From: an uncultured Collinsella sp.
GTDB lineage: Bacteria > Actinomycetota > Coriobacteriia > Coriobacteriales > Coriobacteriaceae
NCBI GenBank assembly: GCA_900538305.1
Contig: UPXY01000005.1
Location: 19,965-83,964 of the forward strand
Reading direction: 5' to 3'
DNA length: 64,000 nucleotides
Numbering within the stretch: position 1 is the stretch's first letter; every line of letters begins with the position of its first letter. The notes beneath the pieces were generated by a model. The model saw nothing but the letters and a program-made list of their open reading frames with translations, was not told where the DNA came from and made no database searches. A program made the translations under genes and the position numbers. Below are positions 7,789 to 16,193 of this stretch, piece by piece.

Positions 7789-8676
7789 CTAATCGTCGTA
7801 TCCGGAGTCCGAGTCATGACCCGAGTTGCCGCTGTAGCCGGAGTTGGAGTCGTAGCCCGAATTCGAGTCGTAGCCGGAGTTCGAGTCATAACCCGAGTTG
7901 CCACCACTCGGCGCGGGAGACGGGGCGGGCGAGGGTGCTGGTGCGGGCGCTGGTGCGGAGCCGCCGCCGGAACTGGAACCTCCGCCAGAGCTGGAGCCGC
8001 CGGAGCTCGTGTATCCGGAATCATAATTCGTGTTGCCGTCCGATGCAGGCTCGTTATAATCGGTCACGCCGTCGTTCAGGGGGCCGTAGTCGGAGTCGTA
8101 GTAATCGGTCACGCCGTCGCTGTCGGGACCATAATCGGAGTCGCCGTAGTTCGTCCAGCCATAGTCGGTCGTGCCGGAGACTTCCATGGGGACGGTCATG
8201 TTCTGCCCGACGACGTACGTCTCGGATTCATGCACGATATTGCGCAGGAAGTTCTCTTCGGGAAGCGCCGATCCGCTTTCGACCTCAAGGTTGATGGTGT
8301 TGCCCTCGCCCTCGACTTCTTCCACGAAATAGCCAGCGTCGTTAATGCGTTCGACGAGCGTGCGAACCGCCTCGCGGCATGTCATGCCCTCGAGCGCGGC
8401 GAGATCGAGCTTCATGTTCTCAGCGTCATCGTTGCGTGCTTCAACGCCTACGACAACACCGGAGGCGTCATAGTGAATCGCGAACTCGGGGTTCACGCGC
8501 AGGATGAGCGTTCCGCCTCCCTCGGGATAGGGGAGCGTCTCCTCCACGGGCTCGGTTGCTTGGGCAGGATTGCTTGCCGGATTTGCCGGGTTCTGCGTTA
8601 CTGCAAAAAAAGCTCCGCCGCCCACGATCAATACGAGCAGCGTGGCGAGCACAACGGTAAGGCGTTTGTTCGTCAT
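7789..8676 (-). CDS. Membrane-anchored RsgI-like domain protein with Ser/Gly/Tyr/Asp repeat tail
   Basis: 295 residues from the ATG at 8676, chosen because AAGGGGTGA lies 6-7 bases upstream; the frame opens earlier without a good site. A single N-terminal membrane segment (residues ~6-24) is followed by a globular region, LILRVNPEFAIHYD...GVVVGVEARNDDAENM, resembling the extracytoplasmic part of RsgI anti-sigma proteins. The last ~130 residues are low complexity: repeats of SDYGP/GVTDY, a SSSGGG linker, an alternating Ala-Pro/Ser-Pro stretch, and four NSGYDS-type repeats. First gene of the unit with VTC, DUF4956 and CotH. Given that CotH kinases phosphorylate repetitive low-complexity tails, this tail is a candidate substrate (inference). 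Confidence 0.72.
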   Translation of the reverse strand: MTNKRLTVVLATLLVLIVGGGAFFAVTQNPANPASNPAQATEPVEETLPYPEGGGTLILRVNPEFAIHYDASGVVVGVEARNDDAENMKLDLAALEGMTCREAVRTLVERINDAGYFVEEVEGEGNTINLEVESGSALPEENFLRNIVHESETYVVGQNMTVPMEVSGTTDYGWTNYGDSDYGPDSDGVTDYYDSDYGPLNDGVTDYNEPASDGNTNYDSGYTSSGGSSSGGGSSSGGGSAPAPAPAPSPAPSPAPSGGNSGYDSNSGYDSNSGYDSNSGYSGNSGHDSDSGYDD

Positions 8677-9046
8677 GTTGTTCACCCCTTGGTCTTGTGA
8701 CGGACGAATGGCGCAATGAGCGCCCGGCATCGGCTCCCCGCGCAGCGGGAGTCAGTCGCGTCGGTCGCCCGGAGCGTCGCCCTATCAGGCGGGGTGCCAA
8801 GAACAGTGTAGGTTACGCCGTACGCGTATGGCGGCCTCGTGAACGTAAGGGTTTTGCAAGGAAGCCAGTTCTAGGGGTTTATGGCTGATTACCTCGATGT
8901 TCCTGTTATTCAATCAGATGCACGTCAGGATTTTGTAATGGAAGGGCGGGCGTGCGGTTTTCGCCGACCAGCGGTCGGATTGGGGTTGTTTTCGGCGAAA
9001 CGGCTATGCTGTGAGAAATGAGTTGGCAACAGATGGAGGAGAAATG
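8677..9046. other. Divergent intergenic region with small inverted repeats
   Basis: 370 bases between the minus-strand CotH unit and the plus-strand LOG gene. It should hold both promoters. A TACACT -10-like box for the minus unit lies near 8803-8808. Toward the LOG gene, GTTTTCGCCGA (8956-8966) and TCGGCGAAAC (about 8992-9001) form an inverted repeat enclosing a CCGACC/GGTCGG hairpin (8964-8978). No ORF is convincing. Confidence 0.4.
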
Positions 9047-9919
9047 ATGAATCATACGGAGGGACGATACGATGCAGGAGCTGCTGCTCGCGAGAACCAC
9101 AGCGATCTCGATAGCGAGATGAACACGTCTGCCGATAGCTCGCACCATTGCCCGCTCGATGGCATTCCCGACGAAGAGCACGGCTACACGAGCGAACAGA
9201 CGCATCAGCGCGGCCCGGTGGTTTTGCGCGGTCCCATGGCGCCCACCGACACCACGATGGGCAACCTGCTCGCACCGGAAACATCGACCGACTGGCTGCA
9301 CATGGATCCGTGGCGCGTCCTGCGCATCCAGGCGGAGTTCGTCGACGGTTTCGGCGCGCTTGCCGAGGTGGGTCCCGCGGTGGTGGTTTTCGGCTCCGCC
9401 CGCACCAAGCGAGGCGACTCCATGTACCGTGCGGCGCGCGAGACGGGACGGCAGCTTGCGGAGGCGGGCATCGCCACCATCACGGGCGGCGGGCCGGGCA
9501 TCATGGAAGCGGCGAACCGAGGCGCGGCCGAGCGCGGGGGCGTCTCGATTGGTTTGGGGATCGAGCTCCCCTTCGAAGAGGGTCTGAACAAGTGGGTCAA
9601 CCTCGGCATGTCCTTCCGCTACTTCTTCGTGCGGAAGACCATGTTTGTGAAGTATTCGCAGGGAGCCATCGTATTTCCCGGCGGCTTCGGAACGCTTGAC
9701 GAGCTTTTCGAGTTGCTTACGCTCGTGCAGACGCACAAGGTCACGCGGATGCCCGTCGTGCTCGTGGGCAGCGCGTATTGGCGTGGGCTCTTCGATTGGA
9801 TTGAGGGAACGGTGCAGGAAGAGGGCATGATTTCCTCGCTCGACCCGGATCTTGTGCACATCACCGATAGCGTTGATGACGCTGTTGCCATCGCGACGAG
9901 CGCGATTAAGACGATCTGA
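9047..9919 (+). CDS. LOG-family protein (cytokinin-activating enzyme-like nucleoside monophosphate hydrolase)
   Basis: 290 residues from the second ATG of an ATGATG pair; GGAGGA lies six bases upstream. The first ~75 residues are a hydrophilic His/Asp/Glu-rich extension not seen in short LOG proteins. The Rossmann-like domain follows with VVVFGSARTKRGD, GGGPGIMEAANRGA, the GxR-type FVRKTMFVKYS and PGGFGTLDELFE from residue 211, which is the family signature PGGxGTxxE. LOG proteins remove ribose 5'-phosphate from nucleoside monophosphates; bacterial roles are mostly unassigned. Single gene, followed by a large inverted repeat. Confidence 0.88.
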   Translation: MNHTEGRYDAGAAARENHSDLDSEMNTSADSSHHCPLDGIPDEEHGYTSEQTHQRGPVVLRGPMAPTDTTMGNLLAPETSTDWLHMDPWRVLRIQAEFVDGFGALAEVGPAVVVFGSARTKRGDSMYRAARETGRQLAEAGIATITGGGPGIMEAANRGAAERGGVSIGLGIELPFEEGLNKWVNLGMSFRYFFVRKTMFVKYSQGAIVFPGGFGTLDELFELLTLVQTHKVTRMPVVLVGSAYWRGLFDWIEGTVQEEGMISSLDPDLVHITDSVDDAVAIATSAIKTI

Positions 9920-9962
9920 CGCTGCGACTGCCGCGGCATTTCCTGAATATCGGCTCCGGTGG

Positions 9963-10108
9963 TCAAAAACGAAAGGTTGGTGACACCTCCTCCTGGGAAA
10001 CGGGGGTGCGCATCGCCCACCGCCCAGGCAGGGGGCGCGGTTATCGCAGCTACGGGGGAACCGCACCCTCATTCCCCGGGAGGAAGTGTCACCAACCTTT
10101 CGTTTTTG
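9963..10108. repeat. Long imperfect inverted repeat (about 145 bp)
   Basis: The outer arms (about 9964-10000 and 10072-10108) share CAAAAACGAAAGGTTGGTGA and its complement, with only a few mismatches further in (ACACCTCC versus ACACTTCC). Further inward, GGGGTGCG/CGCACCC and GCGGTT/AACCGC (10036-10063) also pair. The whole would fold into one long stem. It sits between the LOG and PARG-like genes, has no coding content, and its sequence differs from the other palindromes in the window. Confidence 0.85.
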
Positions 10109-10295
10109 GCCAGATTTCCAATTCCGGTGACGTTTCGAGCGCGCCAAAGCAGGTAATTGCGTGCGCGACGCCTTTGCACTCCGCTCGCGAAGCCTCTTTG
10201 TGCCGCGCTTTGCCTTCGGCGTGCCGCGTGCGCGATGCCCCGCTTCCGGGTATCCTTATGGGAGTCCGAAGAGATCCGGGTACAGAGGTGATGAC

Positions 10296-11270
10296 ATGGA
10301 GCGTAGGGACGATCGCCGTTCAGGAAACGGGCGCAACGGGGGAACCCGTGGCAACGGGCGCGAGAACCCGAAGCGCGAGGCGCGCAGGAAGGCTGCCGAG
10401 CAGCATACGGCGGACGTGGCAGCGCGCCTTGCGAAGGATATCGCGCGTTCTCTTGAAGGCGTGACGCGCTACGAGGGCATGCCTTCCGTCGAGGTTGCTG
10501 AGCCGTGCGTGCCCGACGTAACGGTCGTCCCGCTCGATTCCGTGGCGGCAATTCTCGAGAACGGGCGCGGCTACGCCCAGTTCTGCGACCTTGCGGTGCT
10601 CGATTTCGCCTCGTTCGTGAATCCGGGCGGCGGCTACATTCGCGGCGGCCTCGCCCAAGAGGAAGCGCTCTGCACGGAGTCCTACCTGTACAACGTCCTC
10701 AATGAACAGCGCGATTGGTATGGTGAAAACCGCCGCCGCAACATCAACTGCGAGCTGTATTGCGAACGCGCGCTCGTGGTTCCCGCCGTGCGTTTCGAGC
10801 GCGGGAAGATGCATGCCTACGCGGACGTCGTCGTCGCGGCGGCACCGAACGCGAAGCGCGCCCGTGCGGATTACCATGTAAGCGAAGAGACGCTTGCCGC
10901 CTCCATGCGCGACCGCATTCGCTTCGTGCTTGCAATCATCGATGCGCTCGGCCGCGAGAAAGCGGTGCTCGGGGCATACGGCTGCGGCGTGTTCGGATGG
11001 GACGCCGAGCAAGTTGCCGAGATGTTCCGCGAGGAGCTGGCGAGCGGTTCGCACGGCGTGAAGCAGGTGATATTCGCTATCCCGCGCACGCGCTACGACG
11101 AGAACCTCGCGAAGTTCGAGCATGCGTTTAGCGCGTTTCCCGAGGCGCCAGCAACGTCGTATGCTGATGCCGCCCGCGCAGCGGCTGCTGCGAAGGCCGC
11201 GGAGGAATCGGCGCGCGCGACGCAGGCAGAAGACGACGATGACGAAGACGATTGGCGCAAGTACCTGTAA
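10296..11270 (+). CDS. TIGR02452-type protein with microbial PARG catalytic domain
   Basis: 324 residues from the ATG at 10296, preceded by AGAGGTGA. After a basic, Asn/Arg/Gly-rich N-terminus (~35 residues), the domain matches bacterial-type poly(ADP-ribose) glycohydrolases: FVNPGGGYIRGGLAQEEALC holds the catalytic signature, GGG at 111-113 and QEE at 121-123. A second conserved piece is LGAYGCGVFGWD in the C-terminal half. Such proteins hydrolyse poly(ADP-ribose) chains or ADP-ribose linkages. The tail ends in an acidic cluster (EDDDDEDDW). No ADP-ribosyl transferase or toxin partner lies beside it, so the substrate is unknown. Confidence 0.88.
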   Translation: MERRDDRRSGNGRNGGTRGNGRENPKREARRKAAEQHTADVAARLAKDIARSLEGVTRYEGMPSVEVAEPCVPDVTVVPLDSVAAILENGRGYAQFCDLAVLDFASFVNPGGGYIRGGLAQEEALCTESYLYNVLNEQRDWYGENRRRNINCELYCERALVVPAVRFERGKMHAYADVVVAAAPNAKRARADYHVSEETLAASMRDRIRFVLAIIDALGREKAVLGAYGCGVFGWDAEQVAEMFREELASGSHGVKQVIFAIPRTRYDENLAKFEHAFSAFPEAPATSYADAARAAAAAKAAEESARATQAEDDDDEDDWRKYL

Positions 11271-11297
11271 GCGCGTTCGCAGGTAAACGTTTTGACG

Positions 11298-11338
11298 AAA
11301 AGGCGGTGGGAATCGGACAACCCGGTTCCACCGCCTTT
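11298..11338. terminator. Bidirectional terminator hairpin
   Basis: AAAGGCGGTGG (11298-11308) pairs with CCACCGCCTTT (11328-11338). A-runs upstream and T-runs downstream allow it to serve both the PARG-like gene and the convergent DUF308 gene. Confidence 0.75.
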
Positions 11339-11370
11339 ATATGTATCGTCTCGTGCTGAGCGCTACGGCT

Positions 11371-11961
11371 TCATCGGTCGATGCGCTTGATCGAAAGGCT
11401 CTCCACGATGAGCGCCACGCCGGCAACAACCAGGTATGCCGAGATGAGGATGCTGATTGCCGCGCTTGCGAAGAGCGGCATAAGGGCGAACACGATGCCG
11501 AGTACGATATCGACGATGCCCGTGATCATGCCTGCGGTGGAACCGCCAAGCTGGTAGTACTTCATGTTCTGGGCGAACGAGATGCGCTCGATGCCCATGG
11601 TCACCAGCAGGAACGCCAGCAGGAACACGATGGTTCCGGCGGTAAGCGTGGCAGGCAGCGCAAGCAGCAAGATGCCGAGCAGGGCGTTCAACAGACCCGA
11701 TGCGAGCGTCGCGCCGTTGCGGAAGAACTGCGGCGTCTGGAAGTAACTCACCAGGTGCGAGGCGCCATGCATGATGAGCGCGACGGCGGCGAACGTTTGG
11801 ATGAACGCATACATGCTGAACGGTGCGATCGCGCTGGCAAGTCCGGTGATTACGAGCACGATGCCGATAACCGCCATCCAGATCTTCGTGGCACGAATCT
11901 GTCGGTTCCACTGGTCGATATAATCGCTCACGTAATCGTGATTGGGGTCGTACGGGTACAT
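11371..11961 (-). CDS. HdeD-family (DUF308) membrane protein
   Basis: 196 residues with six hydrophobic segments arranged as three repeats of a two-helix unit, each containing a Gly-rich turn (MHGASHLVSYF, LVTMGIERISFAQN, VVAGVALIVESL). This is the DUF308/HdeD fold. HdeD in Escherichia coli is linked to acid resistance; the role of the actinobacterial relatives is not known. The start is supported by AGGAGGCA six bases upstream. Monocistronic. Confidence 0.8.
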   Translation of the reverse strand: MYPYDPNHDYVSDYIDQWNRQIRATKIWMAVIGIVLVITGLASAIAPFSMYAFIQTFAAVALIMHGASHLVSYFQTPQFFRNGATLASGLLNALLGILLLALPATLTAGTIVFLLAFLLVTMGIERISFAQNMKYYQLGGSTAGMITGIVDIVLGIVFALMPLFASAAISILISAYLVVAGVALIVESLSIKRIDR

Positions 11962-12187
11962 AGATGCCTCCCTAAGGCAGGTGCGCTCATGCCGCGTCTC
12001 GGCGAGCGCGTTAGCATTGTTCTACCCGTAGATGCTATTGGTAGACCAGCATTTCCGGGAAAGCACGTTTCAACGACTTAAGGTTTGCGGAAGGGCGACG
12101 CCGCACAACGAAATCGCAACGAAGCCCGCCACATGTCGACGCGGCGTTTGAGGTATTCTGCAATGTGACGGGAAGGAGCGGTATACG

Positions 12188-12547
12188 ATGAACGTGTATG
12201 TGAACCGACTCGGCGCTCGAGAGCGCGAAGCGCTTCTGTCGAGGCGTTATAACGAAACCGAGCTCGCTGAGCTCCACGCGATGCTCGCGCGTGGCCAGCG
12301 GCTTCGTAAACGGAACTTCGCGCTCGCAGCCGGTCTTTACATGATTATCGCTGTCGTGCTGTGGGGCATGACGATTTCTGTGGGCGGGCTCACGCCGGCG
12401 GTTCTCTTCGCAGGTGCGGTGCTGGTAGGCGTCGGCGCGGTCGCGCTCGCCGTGGTGTGGCAGCTCGCCATCGGCATCTACGCGCGTCAGTTCAACGACG
12501 CCGTTGACGAGGGATATCCTGAGCTTTTCGGCCGCTACCATTTGTAG
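12188..12547 (+). CDS. Small two-helix membrane protein
   Basis: 119 residues; GGAAGGAG lies upstream of the ATG. A hydrophilic N-terminal helix (EREALLSRRYNETELAELHAML) is followed by two membrane segments (about residues 46-66 and 71-93) and a short C-terminal tail. I do not recognise a family. It lies 40 bases before the convergent end of thiD. Confidence 0.65.
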   Translation: MNVYVNRLGAREREALLSRRYNETELAELHAMLARGQRLRKRNFALAAGLYMIIAVVLWGMTISVGGLTPAVLFAGAVLVGVGAVALAVVWQLAIGIYARQFNDAVDEGYPELFGRYHL

Positions 12548-12587
12548 GTGATAGCGGCCGGCTGCCGTTGGGTTGTCTCCGGGGAGG

Positions 12588-13403
12588 TTACAGCGCCCAC
12601 ATGTGGTCGACGGGACCGGAGCCGTGGCCGAGGTCGAGTCCTGCGGCGAGCGCGCCGGTGAGGTATTCCTTCGCCTGGTTGATGGCATCGGGCAGCGGGC
12701 GCTCCTGCGCGAGTCCGCAGGCGATCGCCGAGGAAAGCGTGCAGCCCGTGCCGTGGGTGTTCTCGGTCTCCACGCGCGTGTGGCGGAACCATGTGATGCG
12801 CGGTTCGTCGTCTTCATGCGCGGCGGGCTCGGCGAGGACATCGTTCGCGTCGTTCACGTTGTGACCGCCCTTCACGAGCACGGCGCAGCCGAAATGGCGC
12901 GCGAGCTGCTGGGCGACGAGCGCCTGGTCACGGCTCGATTCGATGGCGCGCTCGGCGAGCGCTTCAGCCTCCATGATATTCGGCGTGATGACCGTGGCGA
13001 GGGGGAGAAGGCGGGAGGTAAGCGCCTCGACCGCACCCTCGTCGATGAGGCGGGCGCCCGAAGTCGCGACCATCACGGGGTCGACGACGATGTTCTTCGC
13101 GTTCCAATGCCCGAGGCGCTCGGCAATCGTTTCGATGATCGCTGCGGAAGAGACCATGCCGATCTTCACCGCTGCGGGCGGGATATCCTCGAAGACGGCG
13201 TCGATTTCCTGCGCAACGAATTCCGGCGTCGCTTCGAGGACGGCGCGCACGCCGGTTGTATTCTGCGCGGTGAGTGCGGTGATGGCGGTTTCGGCGAAGA
13301 GGTGGTGCGCCGCGATGGTCTTGATATCCGCCTGGATGCCCGCACCCCCGCTCGAATCCGAGCCTGCAATTGAGAGGACGGCGGGAATGGTCTTGCTTGT
13401 CAT
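12588..13403 (-). CDS. thiD: Hydroxymethylpyrimidine / phosphomethylpyrimidine kinase
   Basis: 271 residues, the usual length. It phosphorylates HMP and HMP-P to HMP-PP for thiamine synthesis. Ribokinase-fold signatures are present: SIAGSDSSGGAGIQADIKT at the start, VVDPVMVATSGA, VITPNIMEAEAL, VLVKGGH and the catalytic ENTHGTGCTLSSAIA with the anion hole and base. It follows thiC with 49 bases between, in which a small hairpin AGCCTC/GAGGCT occurs, so both genes probably share the TPP riboswitch-controlled transcript. No thiE or thiM is present in the window. Confidence 0.96.
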   Translation of the reverse strand: MTSKTIPAVLSIAGSDSSGGAGIQADIKTIAAHHLFAETAITALTAQNTTGVRAVLEATPEFVAQEIDAVFEDIPPAAVKIGMVSSAAIIETIAERLGHWNAKNIVVDPVMVATSGARLIDEGAVEALTSRLLPLATVITPNIMEAEALAERAIESSRDQALVAQQLARHFGCAVLVKGGHNVNDANDVLAEPAAHEDDEPRITWFRHTRVETENTHGTGCTLSSAIACGLAQERPLPDAINQAKEYLTGALAAGLDLGHGSGPVDHMWAL

Positions 13404-13452
13404 ATGTGCCTCGCTTTCGAAAAGCGCGTAACCTGCAGCCTCATCCGAGAGG

Positions 13453-14847
13453 CTACTCTGCGTCCAGGTCGATCGTGGTGCCCTCGAACACCTTGTTCAC
13501 CGTGCGCACCGCGCACATCTTCCCGCACATGGTGCAGGTGCCCTCGGTCGAGGCGGGGGAGGCCTCGTAGCGCGCCTTCGAGGTCACGGGATCGAGTGCG
13601 TACTGCCACATCTCGTCCCATGCCAGGCGGCGGCGGGCATCGCCCATGCGGTTGTCGGCCTCCTGCGCACCGGGCACGCCCTTGGCGATGTCGGCCGCGT
13701 GCGCAGCGATGCGGGTGGCGATGAGGCCGTCGAGCACGTCTTTCGCGTCCGGCAGGCACAGATGCTCTGCCGGGGTCACATAGCACAGGAAGTCCGCGCC
13801 AGCGCTCGCGCTGATGGCGCCGCCGATGGCCGCGGTGATGTGGTCGTAGCCCACGCCGATGTCTGTGACGAGCGGACCCAGCACATAGTAGGGTGCGCCG
13901 TGGCAGAGGCTCTTCTCCAGTCGCACATTCGCCTCGATTTCGTTGATGGGCATGTGGCCGGGTCCTTCGATCATGACCTGCACGCCGGCGTCCCACGCAC
14001 GTTTCGTGAGCTTGCCGAGCTCGATCATCTCGGCCGTTTCCACGGCGTCGTTCGCGTCGTAGAGGCAGCCCGGTCGGCAGGAGTCGCCGAGAGAGATGGT
14101 CACGTCGTATTCGTGGCAGATCTTCAGAATCTCGTCGTAGTACTCGTAGAACGGATTCTCGTTGCCGGTAACCTCCATCCAGCCGAAGAGGAGTGATCCG
14201 CCGCGGCTCACGATGTTCATGAGGCGACCGGTCTCCTTGAACGTCTTCACGACGCTCTTGTTGATGCCGCAGTGGATGGTGAGGAAGTCCACGCCGTCCT
14301 CCGCGTGCGCGCGCGTGACTTCCAGCAGGTCGTCGACGGTGAGCTTGACGAGCGGTTTCTCCATGTAGCCAATCGCGTCGTACATGGGCACGGTGCCCAC
14401 CATGAGCGGGGTTTTCTGGACGAGTTCCTGGCGGAAGAAGCGCGTCTTGCCGGAGTTCGAGAGGTCCATGATGGCGTCCGCGCCGAATTGCTCGGCGGTG
14501 CGGACTTTCTCCCACTCCACGTTGGCGTTCGCAACGTCGCCCGAGATACCCAGGTTCACGTTCACCTTGGTAGAGAGGCCTTCGCCTACGCCGCGTGGCT
14601 CGAGGCCCATCTCGAGATGGCGAATATTCGCCGGGATGGCGATGCGGCCGGCTGCGACGCCTGCGCGGATGAACTCCGGGTCGCGGTGCTCGCGCTCGGC
14701 GACGGCGCGCATCGCTGGCGTGATGACGCCCGCACGCGCGAAGTCGAGCTGCGTGACGCAAGGGCTGCCGTCTGGACGGGTGGGGACGGCTGCCTGCGCG
14801 GCTGCGACGTCGTTGCTGGTTACGGCTGGGTTCTGCGGTGCATCCAT
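13453..14847 (-). CDS. thiC: Phosphomethylpyrimidine synthase (radical SAM)
   Basis: 464 residues from the ATG at 14847 (MDAPQNPAV); the frame stays open upstream but that part is riboswitch. It converts aminoimidazole ribotide to HMP-P, using SAM and a 4Fe-4S cluster. Conserved pieces include KVNVNLGISGD, GADAIMDLSNSG, DFLTIHCGIN, SLGDSCRPGC, MIEGPGHMPINEI and PLVTDIGVGYDHI. The C-terminal cluster motif CTMCGKMC (CxxCxxxxC) is intact. Directly controlled by the TPP riboswitch just upstream. Confidence 0.97.
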   Translation of the reverse strand: MDAPQNPAVTSNDVAAAQAAVPTRPDGSPCVTQLDFARAGVITPAMRAVAEREHRDPEFIRAGVAAGRIAIPANIRHLEMGLEPRGVGEGLSTKVNVNLGISGDVANANVEWEKVRTAEQFGADAIMDLSNSGKTRFFRQELVQKTPLMVGTVPMYDAIGYMEKPLVKLTVDDLLEVTRAHAEDGVDFLTIHCGINKSVVKTFKETGRLMNIVSRGGSLLFGWMEVTGNENPFYEYYDEILKICHEYDVTISLGDSCRPGCLYDANDAVETAEMIELGKLTKRAWDAGVQVMIEGPGHMPINEIEANVRLEKSLCHGAPYYVLGPLVTDIGVGYDHITAAIGGAISASAGADFLCYVTPAEHLCLPDAKDVLDGLIATRIAAHAADIAKGVPGAQEADNRMGDARRRLAWDEMWQYALDPVTSKARYEASPASTEGTCTMCGKMCAVRTVNKVFEGTTIDLDAE

Positions 14848-14854
14848 GATGCGG

Positions 14855-14974
14855 CTCCCTTCGTTGGCATTACCCATGTCAGGTTCCACGGGTCGGGGCG
14901 GGCGCGCCCCCTCTCAGCCTGCCGTTCGCGCGCGAGCCGTTGTTGCCCGTTCGCGCTACCCGCAAGCTCCCCGA
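14855..14974 (-). promoter_or_regulatory. TPP riboswitch upstream of thiC
   Basis: Read on the minus strand, the thi-box elements appear in order: GGGGAGC (5' arm), GGCTGAGAGG, then GACCCGTGGAACCTGA and ATGGGTAATGCCAACGAAGGGAG. These are the pyrimidine- and pyrophosphate-sensing motifs of the THI element; the P3 region has a longer insert than usual. The final AAGGGAG is also the likely ribosome-binding site of thiC, so ligand binding would hide it and block translation. A TATAAT -10 lies upstream on the minus strand at 15020-15025. Confidence 0.9.
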
Positions 14975-15146
14975 TATGTCTCGGCTCGCGAGGCGACGTG
15001 CCGCGCAAGCCCTGACGACATTATACGCGGGTTGAGGAGGGGGAGAGGACGGCATGGTGGTCAAGGGTGCGCGGTGACGCGGCTTCGCGCGTTGCTTCAT
15101 TTCTTTTTCGATGCAATAGGATCACCACGTTGCCTAATTTGGACAG

Positions 15147-15740
15147 GTGAGGGCGCATGGAGGAACACGATTTAATCCGCGATTGTTGACGAGAGAGCCG
15201 AGCTTCGAGCCTTTGAAACGGTTGCCTGGCCAGCCGGAGAGCAACGATTACTTTGAAGTACTTGACGCGCGCCCCATTCCAGATGGCTTCTTCGGCTACG
15301 TAGGGGAGTATTCGGGAGAGCGCTTCGAGGACGGCGCGAAGAGCATACGCGTGGTTGCGCTTGTCAAACGGAACGGCGACGTATGGCCCGTGGAGGGTCT
15401 TGTGGAAGAGATTCCCGAGGGGGATCCTGTCGTCTCCCTTCGCGCGCTCGACGATGAAGCGGACTATATTGCGGTGAGGGCGCTCAATCCCGATGGCGAA
15501 TACGCGCATGTGGCATATCTTCGCAGGGGTGGTTTCGATTGGCTGCCAGCGTATAGCGTTGTGAAGCGGGTTGAGAGCTTTGGGCCGTATGAGCAAGAGG
15601 CGATTCCTGCGCTCGAATTCGCTCCGCTCGCGTTCCTTGTCTTCTATCATCTGCCCAAGCTGGCGGGCAGGACGCCGACATGGCACCATGTGGGAGTGAA
15701 AGAGTTCCTGCAAGAGCGGCTCGACGCGTTGGAGTCTTGA
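15147..15740 (+). CDS. Hypothetical protein
   Basis: About 197 residues, not recognised. Soluble, mixed alpha/beta composition with many aromatic and charged residues (YFEVLDARPIPDGFFGYVGEY, AVRALNPDGEYAHVAYLRRGGFDW). The start is uncertain. GTG at 15147 has no good binding site, while ATG at 15157 has GGTGAGGG before it but runs into a stop after ten codons in another frame. A TTG at 15184 or 15187, or a frameshift near the start, is possible. The remainder reads as normal coding sequence. Confidence 0.55.
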   Translation: MRAHGGTRFNPRLLTREPSFEPLKRLPGQPESNDYFEVLDARPIPDGFFGYVGEYSGERFEDGAKSIRVVALVKRNGDVWPVEGLVEEIPEGDPVVSLRALDDEADYIAVRALNPDGEYAHVAYLRRGGFDWLPAYSVVKRVESFGPYEQEAIPALEFAPLAFLVFYHLPKLAGRTPTWHHVGVKEFLQERLDALES

Positions 15741-15777
15741 CCGGACGAGATGTTTTGTCCCAGAGCTTCACCGGGCG

Positions 15778-15907
15778 TTACGCGGTTGGCAATTTGCCGT
15801 ATACACCCTGCCGGTGACCGACGCGCACCACGTTTATCAACAGCTCGTCATCGCGGATTTCAGCCAAAATCCGATACTCGCCAACACGCCACCGCCATTC
15901 TAGGAGG
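15778..15907 (-). pseudogene. Remnant of a RelE/ParE-type toxin (C-terminal end)
   Basis: Reading the minus strand gives WRWRVGEYRILAEIRDDE, then LLINVVRVGHRQGVYG, then KLPTA and a stop at 15778-15780. This is the characteristic C-terminal half of RelE toxins (W-R-x-R-V-G-x-Y-R followed by V-x-R-V-G-H-R-x-x-V-Y). No N-terminal half, start codon or RelB/DinJ antitoxin lies upstream, where the oppositely oriented gene at 15915 begins. It is a truncated relic. Confidence 0.65.
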
Positions 15908-15914
15908 TATCGAT

Positions 15915-16193
15915 ATGACTGACGAGAGAGATGGACTCACCTACTACCGCATTGATGTCGACGGGTTCGAGCATTTCGAGCAGAAGGTAGTTATGCGCGT
16001 CGGACGGGTCGGCGGGAAGTGGGTCAACGAGAGCTTCGACTATCGTGCAGATCGCTGGGTCGACGATACAGCCTATTACGCGGAGGTATTCTTCCGCGGC
16101 GAGGACCGCTACGAGGAAATCTCCCGCGACGAGGCGAACGAGCTCGTCAGGGTTGGTCGAGCAATCGCACGAGGGAGCTCCAGCCACGAGTGA
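15915..16193 (+). CDS. Small hypothetical protein
   Basis: 92 residues; ATG with a strong AGGAGGT six bases upstream. Acidic and aromatic-rich (TYYRIDVDGFEHFEQKVV, then EVFFRGEDRYEEISRDEANE). I do not recognise a family. The ribosome-binding site lies over the inner end of the RelE remnant on the other strand, so the gene may have arrived with the same rearrangement. Confidence 0.55.
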   Translation: MTDERDGLTYYRIDVDGFEHFEQKVVMRVGRVGGKWVNESFDYRADRWVDDTAYYAEVFFRGEDRYEEISRDEANELVRVGRAIARGSSSHE

